Source of the DNA: Acidobacteriaceae bacterium
GTDB lineage: Bacteria; Acidobacteriota; Terriglobia; Terriglobales; Acidobacteriaceae
Direction of reading: 5' to 3'
DNA length: 48,471 bases
NCBI GenBank assembly: GCA_025449575.1
Contig: JANWJB010000077.1
Span: forward strand, 1-48,471
Shown here: positions 8,892-16,096 of the stretch, one piece after another
Position numbering within the stretch: the stretch's first letter is position 1
Layout of the letters: every line of letters begins with the position of its first letter
The notes under the pieces: model-generated
Databases searched by the model: none
Seen by the model: the letters and a program-made list of their open reading frames with translations, nothing else
What the model was told of the DNA's origin: nothing
Program-made: the position numbers and the translations under genes

Positions 8892-10154
8892 ATGTCTTTT
8901 CGCAGCTTTTTTATCTCTCTCGGCTTGGCAGCGGCTTTCGCCGCCGCGTCGCTGCCTTGCGCGGCCAAAGCGAAGACGGTTCCCGGCCCACACTGGGTTG
9001 GCTCATGGGCCTGCTCTCCTCAGTTGGTCGAGCCGCGGAATCGGCCGCCCGCACCGGGTCTTGCCGGCAACACTTTGCGGCAGATCGTTCACCTCACCAT
9101 CGGCGGTGACCAGCTTCGCTTCAAGTTTTCCAATGAGTTCGGCCTCACTCCTCTTACCCTTACCTCGATCCACATCGCTCTGCCCGCAGGGCCGGGCGCA
9201 ATCCGCACCGACACTGATCAGGCATTGAGTTTTGGCGGCAGCCCCTCCATCACCATTCCTCCCGGCGCCTTCATGCTCTCCGATCCCATCCATTTCACCG
9301 TAGCGCCGCTCTCCGATCTGGCCGTCACCTTCCATGTCGACCGGATGCCCAAGGGAATCACCGGACACCCCGGCTCGCGCGAAACCTCCTATCTCGCCGT
9401 GGGAGACCAGGTAACCAAGGCCACGCTGGCCGATCCGGTAACAACGGAGCACTGGTACGTGCTCGACGGCATCGACGTTGAGGCCGCAAAAGATGCGGCT
9501 TCCATCGTCATCTTGGGTGATTCCATCACCGACGGTCACGCTTCCATCACCAACCAAAACACTCGTTGGACCGACTATCTGGCGCGCGACCTTGGGGCGA
9601 AGAAGAAAGACGCCGGCATCAGCGTGCTCAATCAGGGCCTTGGCGGCAACACCATTATTCATGGTGGGCTAGGCCCCACCGCGCTCTCCCGCTATGATCG
9701 CGACGTGATCACGCAGCCCGGCGTGCGCTGGGTAATCGTCTTTGAGGGTGTGAATGATATCGGGGGCTCCCGCTTCCGGCCTCCTCACGCCGCATCCGCA
9801 TCCTCGGGCGCTCCCGCTCCGCCCGGTGTCGCCGATCAAATCATTCAGGCCTACCACCAGTTCATCGTTCGCGCTCACACCCGTGGGCTGCTCATCTATG
9901 GAGCCACCATCACCCCATTCGGCGGATCATTCTATGACAGCCCCCTGACGGAAGCCGAAGTCAAGAAAGTCAACGCCTGGATACGGACCAGCGGCGAATT
10001 CGACGCCGTCATGGACTTCAATCAGGTAGTGAGCGATCCGCACAGCCCCGACAAACTCGATCCCACCTTCGACAGTGGAGATCATCTGCATCCGAACAGC
10101 GCGGGCTATAAGAAGATCGCGGCGGCCGTCAACCTCAAGCTCTTTGCACGCTAG
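8892..10154 (+). CDS. Secreted SGNH/GDSL esterase
   Basis: The start at 8892 is preferred because GGGGGAAGGG lies nine bases upstream and a signal peptide ('MSFRSFFISLGLAAAFAAAS') begins there; the frame extends 32 codons further upstream without such features. The 420-residue protein carries SGNH family blocks: 'GDSITDG' with the nucleophile at about Ser211, 'NQGLGGNTI', 'EGVNDIG', and the Asp-His pair in 'DHLHPN' (Asp397/His400). About 190 residues precede the catalytic block and may form a binding domain. Such enzymes cleave acyl esters, and beside GH115 and CE15 genes an acetyl-xylan or related side-chain esterase role is plausible but not shown. The CE15 gene follows after 51 nt. Confidence 0.88.
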   Translation: MSFRSFFISLGLAAAFAAASLPCAAKAKTVPGPHWVGSWACSPQLVEPRNRPPAPGLAGNTLRQIVHLTIGGDQLRFKFSNEFGLTPLTLTSIHIALPAGPGAIRTDTDQALSFGGSPSITIPPGAFMLSDPIHFTVAPLSDLAVTFHVDRMPKGITGHPGSRETSYLAVGDQVTKATLADPVTTEHWYVLDGIDVEAAKDAASIVILGDSITDGHASITNQNTRWTDYLARDLGAKKKDAGISVLNQGLGGNTIIHGGLGPTALSRYDRDVITQPGVRWVIVFEGVNDIGGSRFRPPHAASASSGAPAPPGVADQIIQAYHQFIVRAHTRGLLIYGATITPFGGSFYDSPLTEAEVKKVNAWIRTSGEFDAVMDFNQVVSDPHSPDKLDPTFDSGDHLHPNSAGYKKIAAAVNLKLFAR

Positions 10155-10205
10155 CGCGCTCAATGAAGGTGCGCATCTCTGATTTGGGAGGACGTACTAC
10201 TTAAA

Positions 10206-11801
10206 ATGTGGAACTCATTGCGATCGACATGCGTCTTGACCGCCGGCTTGGTTCTTGCTTCGAGCGCCAGCCCCCTTCTCGCCCAGTTCGGCAACGAAAC
10301 ACAAAAAAAGCTGCCTCCCCCCGCCGTCAACTGGACCTCTGAGCAGGATCATCAGAACATGATGGATCAGCTTGGCATCAAGACCATTCGTCCAGGCCCC
10401 AGCGGCTACCCAAACCTTCCCAACCCCGCCAACTATGACGAGTCGAAAGCCAATCCCTACCCCAATCTTCCCGATGCCCTCACCATGGACGACGGCAAAA
10501 AAGTGAACACCGCCGCCATGTGGTGGAAGCAGCGCCGCCCCCAGCTTGTCGACGATCTGTCGCGCTCCATGTATGGTTTCGTTCCCAAGGACGTCCCTAA
10601 GGTTACCTGGACAGTCGAGGTCGTCGATCATGAGCGCGTTGGTTTTATACCGGTAATCGCCAAGCGCCTGGTGGGACATGTCGATAACTCCCGCTATCCG
10701 TTGATCGATGTGAATATCCAGATGGTTGTCGTAACGCCGGAGAATGCCAAAGGGCCCGTTCCTCTATTGATGATGTTTGGGGCGGCGACTCTTCCCGCCC
10801 CTGCGCAGCCCAATCCGGATCAGCTCCAGCAGATCAACGACGCCCTGCGCGCGCTATTGGAGAAAAGCGATCCGGAGATCAAAGGCATTCTCGACCAGTA
10901 TCCGGCTTATGAGCCGGCGCAACCGGCGGCCAGAGCCAACCCCTTCGGCGGACCGGCGCCGGCTCCCGGGCAGCCTCGCCCTGATCCTCCCGCCATCCAG
11001 CAGCTGATCGCCGCCGGCTGGGGATTCGCGCGCATCAATCCGTCCAGCATCCAGGCCGATAATGGCGCCGGGCTCACGCGCGGCATCATCGGACTCGTCA
11101 ATAAGGGGCAGGCCCGCAAGCCTGATGATTGGGGCGCGCTCCGTGCCTGGGCATGGGGAGCCGGCCGCGGTCTGGATTATCTTGAGACCGATCCCGCCGT
11201 CGACGCCAAGCACGTGGGCATCGAAGGTGTCTCCCGCTACGGCAAGGCGGCGCTCGTGACCCTGGCGTTCGATCAGCGCTTCTATATGGGACTGATCGGC
11301 TCCTCTGGAGAAGGCGGAGCCAAGCCTAGCCGCCGGAATTTCGGCGAGTCTCTCGATAACCTCACGAATACCGGCGAGTATCACTGGATGGTGGGTAACT
11401 TCATCAAGTATGGAGCTGTACAAGCCAGTTTCGGTCCCAAGAACCCAGGCGATCTCCCTGTGGACTCCAACGACCTCATCGCCCTGTGTGCTCCGCGCCT
11501 CACCTTTATCAGCTACGGCGTTCCATCCCTGGGGGATGCCAATTGGCTTGACCAAAGAGGGAGCTGGATGGCGACCGTGGCCGCGCAACCGGTTTGGACC
11601 CTTCTGGGGGCCAAGGATTTAGGCGTTACCGGCGATTACCACACCGTGCCCATGCCTCCAGTCAACCAAGGATTGCTGGATGGGCAGATTGCGTGGCGGC
11701 AAGCCCATCAGGGGCACACCGACGCCCAGAACGTGAAGCCGTTCATTGCCTGGGCGGATAAGTTCATGGGTCGTCCCGCTCCCGTTGCTCGCGGGCGCTA
11801 A
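10206..11801 (+). CDS. CE15-type glucuronoyl esterase, secreted
   Basis: The 531-residue protein has a signal peptide ('MWNSLRSTCVLTAGLVLASS', cleavage near residue 26) and the CE15 nucleophile motif 'GVSRYGK' with Ser343. 'GSSGEGGAKPSRRNFGESL' follows, as in bacterial CE15 proteins, and candidate catalytic histidines are His501 and His504 in 'AHQGHTD'. A Pro/Ala-rich stretch near residues 235-265 is an unusual internal insert. CE15 enzymes hydrolyse the ester between glucuronic acid on xylan and lignin alcohols, complementing GH115. GGGAGGACG precedes the start. The TAA stop runs directly into a palindromic repeat element. Confidence 0.9.
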   Translation: MWNSLRSTCVLTAGLVLASSASPLLAQFGNETQKKLPPPAVNWTSEQDHQNMMDQLGIKTIRPGPSGYPNLPNPANYDESKANPYPNLPDALTMDDGKKVNTAAMWWKQRRPQLVDDLSRSMYGFVPKDVPKVTWTVEVVDHERVGFIPVIAKRLVGHVDNSRYPLIDVNIQMVVVTPENAKGPVPLLMMFGAATLPAPAQPNPDQLQQINDALRALLEKSDPEIKGILDQYPAYEPAQPAARANPFGGPAPAPGQPRPDPPAIQQLIAAGWGFARINPSSIQADNGAGLTRGIIGLVNKGQARKPDDWGALRAWAWGAGRGLDYLETDPAVDAKHVGIEGVSRYGKAALVTLAFDQRFYMGLIGSSGEGGAKPSRRNFGESLDNLTNTGEYHWMVGNFIKYGAVQASFGPKNPGDLPVDSNDLIALCAPRLTFISYGVPSLGDANWLDQRGSWMATVAAQPVWTLLGAKDLGVTGDYHTVPMPPVNQGLLDGQIAWRQAHQGHTDAQNVKPFIAWADKFMGRPAPVARGR

Positions 11802-11951
11802 GCGGATTCACGATAGGTGTATCCCGAGGCAGAGGAACCATACGCGGCTTTTCCGTCAAGAAAAGCCGCACCTCTCGAATCATGGTGGGGCATAGCAATC
11901 GTGAATCCGCACTAAGCGGATTCACGATAGGTGTATCCCGAGGCAGAGGAA
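11798..11951. repeat. Palindromic repeat element, one full copy plus a partial direct copy
   Basis: A full element spans about 11802-11910. Its ends are inverted (GCGGATTCACGAT at 11802-11814 and its complement at 11898-11910) and it holds an inner perfect 10-bp hairpin, GCGGCTTTTC / GAAAAGCCGC (11844-11853 and 11860-11869). Immediately afterwards a 40-bp stretch (11912-11951) repeats positions 11798-11837 exactly. The TAA stop of the CE15 gene overlaps the first repeat unit. Related copies lie at about 13082-13187, 15386-15427, 25482-25591, 29730-29756 and 42821-42893. No transposase is encoded, so it is best described as a MITE- or REP-like element. Confidence 0.85.
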
Positions 11952-12066
11952 GAACCCGTTTCCCCAAAGCCGAGCCGGTATACCTATGCCTGATTCGGTT
12001 TCAGCCGCTTAGGGAGCACCTTAAAAATAGCCCTGAGGAGGCTGCAAGCAACACACCACCTCCAAC

Positions 12067-12627
12067 CTACTGTTCCAGATAGCGGAGAACGATCTCCAGG
12101 TTTCTCTCCACCGGATGAGCGGAGTCGACGTCGAGCTTGGGATAGCGAATCGGTTCAAACTCCCGCTTTATTTTTCGATAAAGCTCGATGTCGCGGTTTT
12201 GCGCGGGATGCGCACGACGGCCCGGCACGCTTCCGCTCTGCTCCGCCGCAAAGCGGGCTTCGACAACCTCGTCCGGACAGGTTACACGGACAATCCGCCA
12301 CCTTGCGCCGGCTTGCTCCGCCGCCGCGATGGCCCGCTCGATCTGCACGCCATGGGAAAATGTTCTCCCATCGAGAAACACGAAGGCTGCGCTCGCGTGC
12401 GCCGTGAGATATGCCGCTGCTTCCAGGATCGCCCACATGCAGAGGTCATCCTGCTGCTGCGTGTAATCGGTGAGCTCGCCCGGGAATAGCGTGTCTCGCA
12501 CAACGTCCTTGTCCAGCGTCACGGCCCTGTCTTCCGCCAAGGTATCGTTGAGCCGCTTCTCCAGCGCGCGTGCAAGTGTGCTCTTGCCTACGCCAGGAGG
12601 TCCGGCAAACAGCACCCAGGTGGTCAT
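12067..12627 (-). CDS. Small P-loop kinase-like ATPase (AAA_33 type)
   Basis: The 186-residue protein begins 'MTTWVLFAGPPGVGKSTLAR', a Walker A motif (GPPGVGKS) at residues 9-16, and continues with 'FLDGRTFS' as a probable Walker B-like strand and an Arg-rich lid region ('GSVPGRRAHP'). It belongs to the AAA_33/zeta-toxin-like group of small nucleotide-dependent kinases. The substrate cannot be read from the sequence. It is monocistronic on the minus strand, with the repeat cluster beyond its 3' end and a decayed region upstream. Confidence 0.75.
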   Translation of the reverse strand: MTTWVLFAGPPGVGKSTLARALEKRLNDTLAEDRAVTLDKDVVRDTLFPGELTDYTQQQDDLCMWAILEAAAYLTAHASAAFVFLDGRTFSHGVQIERAIAAAEQAGARWRIVRVTCPDEVVEARFAAEQSGSVPGRRAHPAQNRDIELYRKIKREFEPIRYPKLDVDSAHPVERNLEIVLRYLEQ

Positions 12628-12746
12628 AGCCTAAGAATACCCGCCATGGACGCGTCTACTGGGGGAAGCTCCCGATCCCGCGTCGAGACCCGCGGGCCTG
12701 GCGCTCTGGCTTCGCTTGCCGGCAGCGTTCTTCTGCGCGCTCGGGC

Positions 12747-13079
12747 GTGAAAGCGCTTCTATTCTTCCGCCCCCCTTTGCTGCCGAGCCGGATACCGGAT
12801 GCCGATGAGTTTTCCCCTTCACAACTGGATGGTCTCGACGGCCTGCTCTCCGGCTGCACCATGGCTATCGCCGCCACCGGAACCCTGGTTCCGCAGAACG
12901 CTCCCGCCCAAGGAACGCGCAAGCTGTCCTTAGTCCCCGACTATCATCTTTGCGTCGTCGACGCCGGTCAGGTCGTGGAAACCGTTCCTCAAGCCTTCGC
13001 CGCGGCCAGCCATCTCTTCCACGTCTTTTCCAACAGCCGGAGAGAGCGGAGCGGAGCGAATGTCGATTCCGCGCTATGG
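12747..13079 (+). pseudogene. Remnant of a LUD-domain (lutC-like) gene
   Basis: In the plus-strand frame beginning at 12747, the segment 12823-13040 reads 'GLLSGCTMAIAATGTLV' then 'SLVPDYHLCVVDAGQVVETV'. This closely follows the LUD/LutC pattern 'G(I/V)TG..AAIAETGTLVL ... (L/I)PD.HI.VV....IV.TV..A'. Intact LutC proteins are about 200-240 residues; the N-terminal half is missing here and the sequence becomes unrecognisable after 'FAAASHLFHVFSNS'. The frame stays open to 13421 only by running through a repeat element and antisense to the next gene. I read it as a truncated pseudogene. LutC works with LutAB in lactate oxidation; no partner genes are nearby. Confidence 0.55.
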
Positions 13080-13081
13080 TG

Positions 13082-13187
13082 GATTTCCTACAGGGGTATA
13101 TCGGGGGAGCTGCAGCAAGCGCGGCTTTTCATCGAGAAAAGCCGCGCCTCGTCGGGTTCGTGGGTGCACAGCTACAGGAAATCTGAC
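13082..13187. repeat. Diverged palindromic repeat element
   Basis: The ends carry an imperfect inverted repeat (GGATTTCCT at 13081-13089 and AGGAAATCT at 13176-13184). The centre is a perfect 12-bp stem, GCGCGGCTTTTC / GAAAAGCCGCGC (13119-13130 and 13136-13147) with a five-base loop, nearly the same inner hairpin as in the element at 11.8 kb. Read on the minus strand it begins directly after the TAA stop of the gene at 13188-13712, with an end resembling AGCGGATTCACGATAG. It is a diverged member of the same family. Confidence 0.6.
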
Positions 13188-13712
13188 TTAGATGCTGTGC
13201 CTCTCGGCGATTTTCTTCACTGCGATCGTCATCACCGCCGCGCCCAGCGCCTTCACCAGTGTCGGATGTTGCGCGTAGATCGAGCTCATGCGGTCGACGA
13301 TCGACGGATCGGCATCGTGCGCATGTTGCGCCAGTGCGGCTACATCGGCGGCCGGAACGCTCGCAGCCTGCTGCGGGGTCACTGCCGTTTGGCCCGCGTT
13401 GAGCAGCGACGCCAACGGTGAATTGGGGTTATTTTGGGTGAATTTTGAGAGGACCTCCGGTCCCACCGAGGAGAGTAAAGTGCTTAACATTCCGGCCTGT
13501 TGCTCGCCGTTGGCGCTGGAAAATAGCCGGCTTGCCGCCTGCGAAAAGGAGCCGGCCTGCCCGGAGCGCAAGGCATCGGCCAGCCCGCTGGCCAGCGATG
13601 AACTGGGAACCGATTGCGCAACCTGATCGAAGTGCTGTTCCACGTTCGCTGGGTTCGCGCTGTTGCCGGTGTACTGCTTGAGTAGATCGCCAATTCCTGA
13701 AAGAAAGCTCAT
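13188..13712 (-). CDS. Conserved hypothetical protein (DUF937/YidB-like)
   Basis: The 174-residue product starts 'MSFLSGIGDLLKQYTG' and has two helical, Ala/Ser/Gln-rich halves separated by a 'NNPNSPLASLLNAGQ' linker. No signal peptide or clear membrane segment is seen, apart from a mildly hydrophobic stretch near the C-terminus ('ALGAAVMTIAVKKIAE'). The N-terminal pattern resembles small DUF937/YidB-type proteins, but the match is weak and the function is unknown. It is transcribed alone; its stop codon abuts a palindromic repeat element. Confidence 0.65.
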   Translation of the reverse strand: MSFLSGIGDLLKQYTGNSANPANVEQHFDQVAQSVPSSSLASGLADALRSGQAGSFSQAASRLFSSANGEQQAGMLSTLLSSVGPEVLSKFTQNNPNSPLASLLNAGQTAVTPQQAASVPAADVAALAQHAHDADPSIVDRMSSIYAQHPTLVKALGAAVMTIAVKKIAERHSI

Positions 13713-14156
13713 AAGATCCTTCCGCTTCGTTCGTTGCCTGTGGAGGATCCACCCTTCGAGCGCCCGGGTCCCGGCGTTGGAACCCGGAGTTGTGGAATGG
13801 GGGTGAGTCCCTGTTATGCCATCACTGCTTTTCGTGCTGGCTGCGTTTGTTTTGGGTTGATTCCGCCTTCATCTTTCCCGGCACGGATGGCTTTGCCAAA
13901 CGGCAGCCCTCCGTTTGCGGGTGCCGGCTTCCGTCATCCACCGGCCTGTCCCGGGGGTAATCGGACGTGTGAGATACATCTTTTCCTGTTTCGGTTGGCC
14001 CGCTCGGATATATTTGCTTTCGCGTTCGCAATTCGCTTTCCTTTTATGCCGGGGGAGCGCATGCCTGCGCAGCGCTCTGCGCGCAGGCTCGCGTCCCCTT
14101 CATTTGCCTATGAGAAAATCCAACGGAGGTGAGAGGGTCGAGGTGAGAGGGTCCAA
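13713..14156. other. 444-nt intergenic region without a gene
   Basis: This separates the divergent gene starts at 13712 and 14157. No open frame shows protein-like composition. It contains two hairpins: CAAACGG / CCGTTTG (13897-13903 and 13911-13917) and CCTGCGC / GCGCAGG near 14060-14090. Just before the TauE gene a 14-bp unit, GAGGTGAGAGGGTC, is repeated in exact tandem (14126-14139 and 14140-14153), giving two ribosome-binding-site-like segments. Confidence 0.6.
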
Positions 14157-14990
14157 GTGGGGCTAATTCCATTCACGCTGCTGGTCGCGCTCACCTCGCT
14201 TGTCGCCGGACTCCTCGGAGCGCTGACCGGGCTGGGCGGTGGAGTGGTGATTGTGCCGGTTTTGGCGCTGCTCTTTCACGTGGACATTCGCTACGCCATC
14301 GGCGCCTCGCTCGTCTCCGTAATCGCGACCTCCTCGGGAGCCGCCGCCGCCTATGTCCGCGAAGGCTTTTCCAACGTGCGCATCGGGATGTTCCTGGAAG
14401 TGGCGACCACGCTCGGCGCGCTCGTGGGAGCCTATCTCACCGCCAAGGTCTCTACCCACGCCATCGCCATCGTCTTCGGCATCGTGCTGCTCTACTCTGC
14501 CTGGGCTTCGTTTTGGGAGAAGCCGTCGCACCGCGGCCGCAAACCCAGCCAGTTGGCGATCAAGCTCAAGCTCAATGGCGACTATCCCGCCGCGGAGGGA
14601 CCCGCCGACTATGTCGCCGAGCGGGTTCCTGCCGGCTTCGGCATCATGGTTCTGGCTGGAATTCTCTCCGGCCTGCTGGGCATCGGCTCCGGCGCAGTCA
14701 AGGTTCTGGCCATGGATCAAGCGATGGGCCTCCCCTTCAAGGTCTCCACCACCACCAGCAACTTCATGATCGGGGTTACGGCGGCGGCCAGCGCAGGCGT
14801 CTATTTGGCCCGCGGCTACATCGCTCCCGGACTCGCCGCTCCCGTGATGTTGGGCGTGTTGCTGGGCTCTCTCGCCGGCTCGCGCATGCTGGTCAAAATT
14901 CGCGTCAGTGTGCTGCGCCTGGCGTTTGCCGCCGTCATCGTCACCCTGGGGATTGAGATGATCTTTAGCGGCGCCACGGGGAGGCTGTGA
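14157..14990 (+). CDS. TauE/SafE family membrane permease
   Basis: The 277-residue protein has about eight hydrophobic segments and the family hallmark near the N-terminus, 'GLLGALTGLGGGVVIVPVL', repeated in diverged form around residue 170 ('GILSGLLGIGSGAVKVLA'). TauE/SafE proteins export or import small sulfonates, sulfite or organic anions across the inner membrane; the substrate here is unknown. The start appears to be GTG at 14157, preceded by the duplicated GAGGTGAGAGGGTC unit. Four bases separate it from the DUF1634 gene, a frequent partner of this permease type, so the two are probably one operon and may form one transporter. Confidence 0.9.
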   Translation: MGLIPFTLLVALTSLVAGLLGALTGLGGGVVIVPVLALLFHVDIRYAIGASLVSVIATSSGAAAAYVREGFSNVRIGMFLEVATTLGALVGAYLTAKVSTHAIAIVFGIVLLYSAWASFWEKPSHRGRKPSQLAIKLKLNGDYPAAEGPADYVAERVPAGFGIMVLAGILSGLLGIGSGAVKVLAMDQAMGLPFKVSTTTSNFMIGVTAAASAGVYLARGYIAPGLAAPVMLGVLLGSLAGSRMLVKIRVSVLRLAFAAVIVTLGIEMIFSGATGRL

Positions 14991-14994
14991 GCCG

Positions 14995-15369
14995 ATGAGT
15001 TCAGACGCCGATCAAAGGATGGACATTGCTGTTGGCCACATGTTGCGCGTCGGCGTCACCATCGCGGCCTGCGTTGTCTTCGTGGGTTGGCTCTTCTATC
15101 TCGCGGGGGCAAATGGAATCGCGCCCGACTACCGGCAATTCCACGGTACGCCGATTTATCTGGCCCACCCCGGCGCCATCTTCCATGGCATCCGCTCCCT
15201 CGATAGCCGAAGCATCATCGGCCTCGGCATCCTTTTGCTGATCGCCACGCCGGTGGCCCGAGTGATTTTCTGCATCGTGAGCTTTGCCCTCCAGAAAGAC
15301 CGGCTGTATGTGCTGGTGAGCACCACGGTTTTGGCGATTCTGGTTTATTGCCTTTTCTTCCGTGCGTAA
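14995..15369 (+). CDS. DUF1634 membrane protein
   Basis: This 124-residue protein has three predicted transmembrane helices (about residues 18-36, 70-92 and 99-121). The first, 'MLRVGVTIAACVVFVGWLFY', and the 'SRSIIGLGILLLIATPVARV' segment are typical of DUF1634. The family occurs beside TauE/SafE permeases, as here with a 4-nt gap, and probably acts as an accessory subunit. Its biochemical role is not established. Confidence 0.85.
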   Translation: MSSDADQRMDIAVGHMLRVGVTIAACVVFVGWLFYLAGANGIAPDYRQFHGTPIYLAHPGAIFHGIRSLDSRSIIGLGILLLIATPVARVIFCIVSFALQKDRLYVLVSTTVLAILVYCLFFRA

Positions 15370-15385
15370 GGGAAAGAAGCCGTGC

Positions 15386-15427
15386 GTGCCCCGGGCTATG
15401 CCAGGCGGCTATCGTGAATCCGCTCTA
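15386..15427 (-). repeat. Half copy of the palindromic repeat family
   Basis: Read on the minus strand, the sequence starts TAGAGCGGATTCACGATAG directly behind the TGA stop of the response regulator (stop at 15430-15428). It continues to a GGCATAGCCCGGGGC segment resembling the inner flank of the 11.8-kb element. The inner hairpin and second end are missing, so this is a truncated copy. It lies between the convergent DUF1634 and regulator genes. Confidence 0.65.
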
Positions 15428-16096
15428 TCAGCGCGAGCCCGCCAGCCAGTCCTCCGAGTGCTTTTCCAATGCGATTCGCACCAGTTGGCTGCGCGTCCTG
15501 ACTCCGGTCTTGTCAAAGAGCTGCTGCAACACGGCCTTCACCGAACTCTCCGAGATCGCCAGTTGAGCTCCGATCTCCTTATTCGTAAGGCCTTCAAACA
15601 CTCCTTTGAGCACAGCCCGCTCGCGCGCGGACAAGTCGCGCGGAGCCGTCCTGACGTCGCTGACCGCGGATGCTGCGGCGATCATGGATCGGGCAATGCG
15701 GCTGTCCAGCCACATCTCCCCTTGCATCACCTTTCGAATCGCCTCGACCAGCCGGCCCGGAGGGCTGTGCTTGAGGAAGATTCCCGACGACCCGCTATGC
15801 AGCGCCCGAAAGATTGCGGCGTCGTTCATCCCCGCCGTCACCAGCAGCACGCGTCCGGAGAAACCCTGCTCCGGCGCCTGCACCAGAAACCGCGTGCCGT
15901 CTTCTTCGCCCAGATCGTAGTCCAGCAGCGCGAGATCGAAGGTCGCCAGGTCGGGGACGGCAAGCGCCGCCGCCGCCGAAGCGCAGCTTCCCGCGATCTG
16001 AAAGTCAGGCTCGGTTTGCAGCAGCCGGCCTAGGCTCTCCCGGAACAGGCTGTGATCGTCTATCAGCAGAATCCGTATCGGGTTGGTATTGCTCAT
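15428..16096 (-). CDS. NarL/FixJ-type response regulator
   Basis: The start at 16096 gives a 222-residue protein opening 'MSNTNPIRILLIDDHSLFRE'. The receiver domain has the acidic pair Asp13/Asp14, the phospho-acceptor Asp59 in 'LALLDYDL', Thr87 and Lys109. The C-terminal LuxR-type helix-turn-helix is clear ('LSARERAVLKGVFEGL' then 'TNKEIGAQLAISESSVKAVL'). The upstream histidine kinase gene overlaps this one by 92 nt in another frame, so the two should be translationally coupled. The stop TGA is followed at once by TAG and a repeat half-element. Likely targets include its own operon and the divergent RND genes, which is inference from layout. Confidence 0.9.
   Translation of the reverse strand: MSNTNPIRILLIDDHSLFRESLGRLLQTEPDFQIAGSCASAAAALAVPDLATFDLALLDYDLGEEDGTRFLVQAPEQGFSGRVLLVTAGMNDAAIFRALHSGSSGIFLKHSPPGRLVEAIRKVMQGEMWLDSRIARSMIAAASAVSDVRTAPRDLSARERAVLKGVFEGLTNKEIGAQLAISESSVKAVLQQLFDKTGVRTRSQLVRIALEKHSEDWLAGSR

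Noticed and set aside
12747-13421. Intact 224-residue plus-strand protein
   Set aside because: Only the first third is LUD-like; the rest crosses a palindromic repeat and runs antisense to the gene at 13188-13712.
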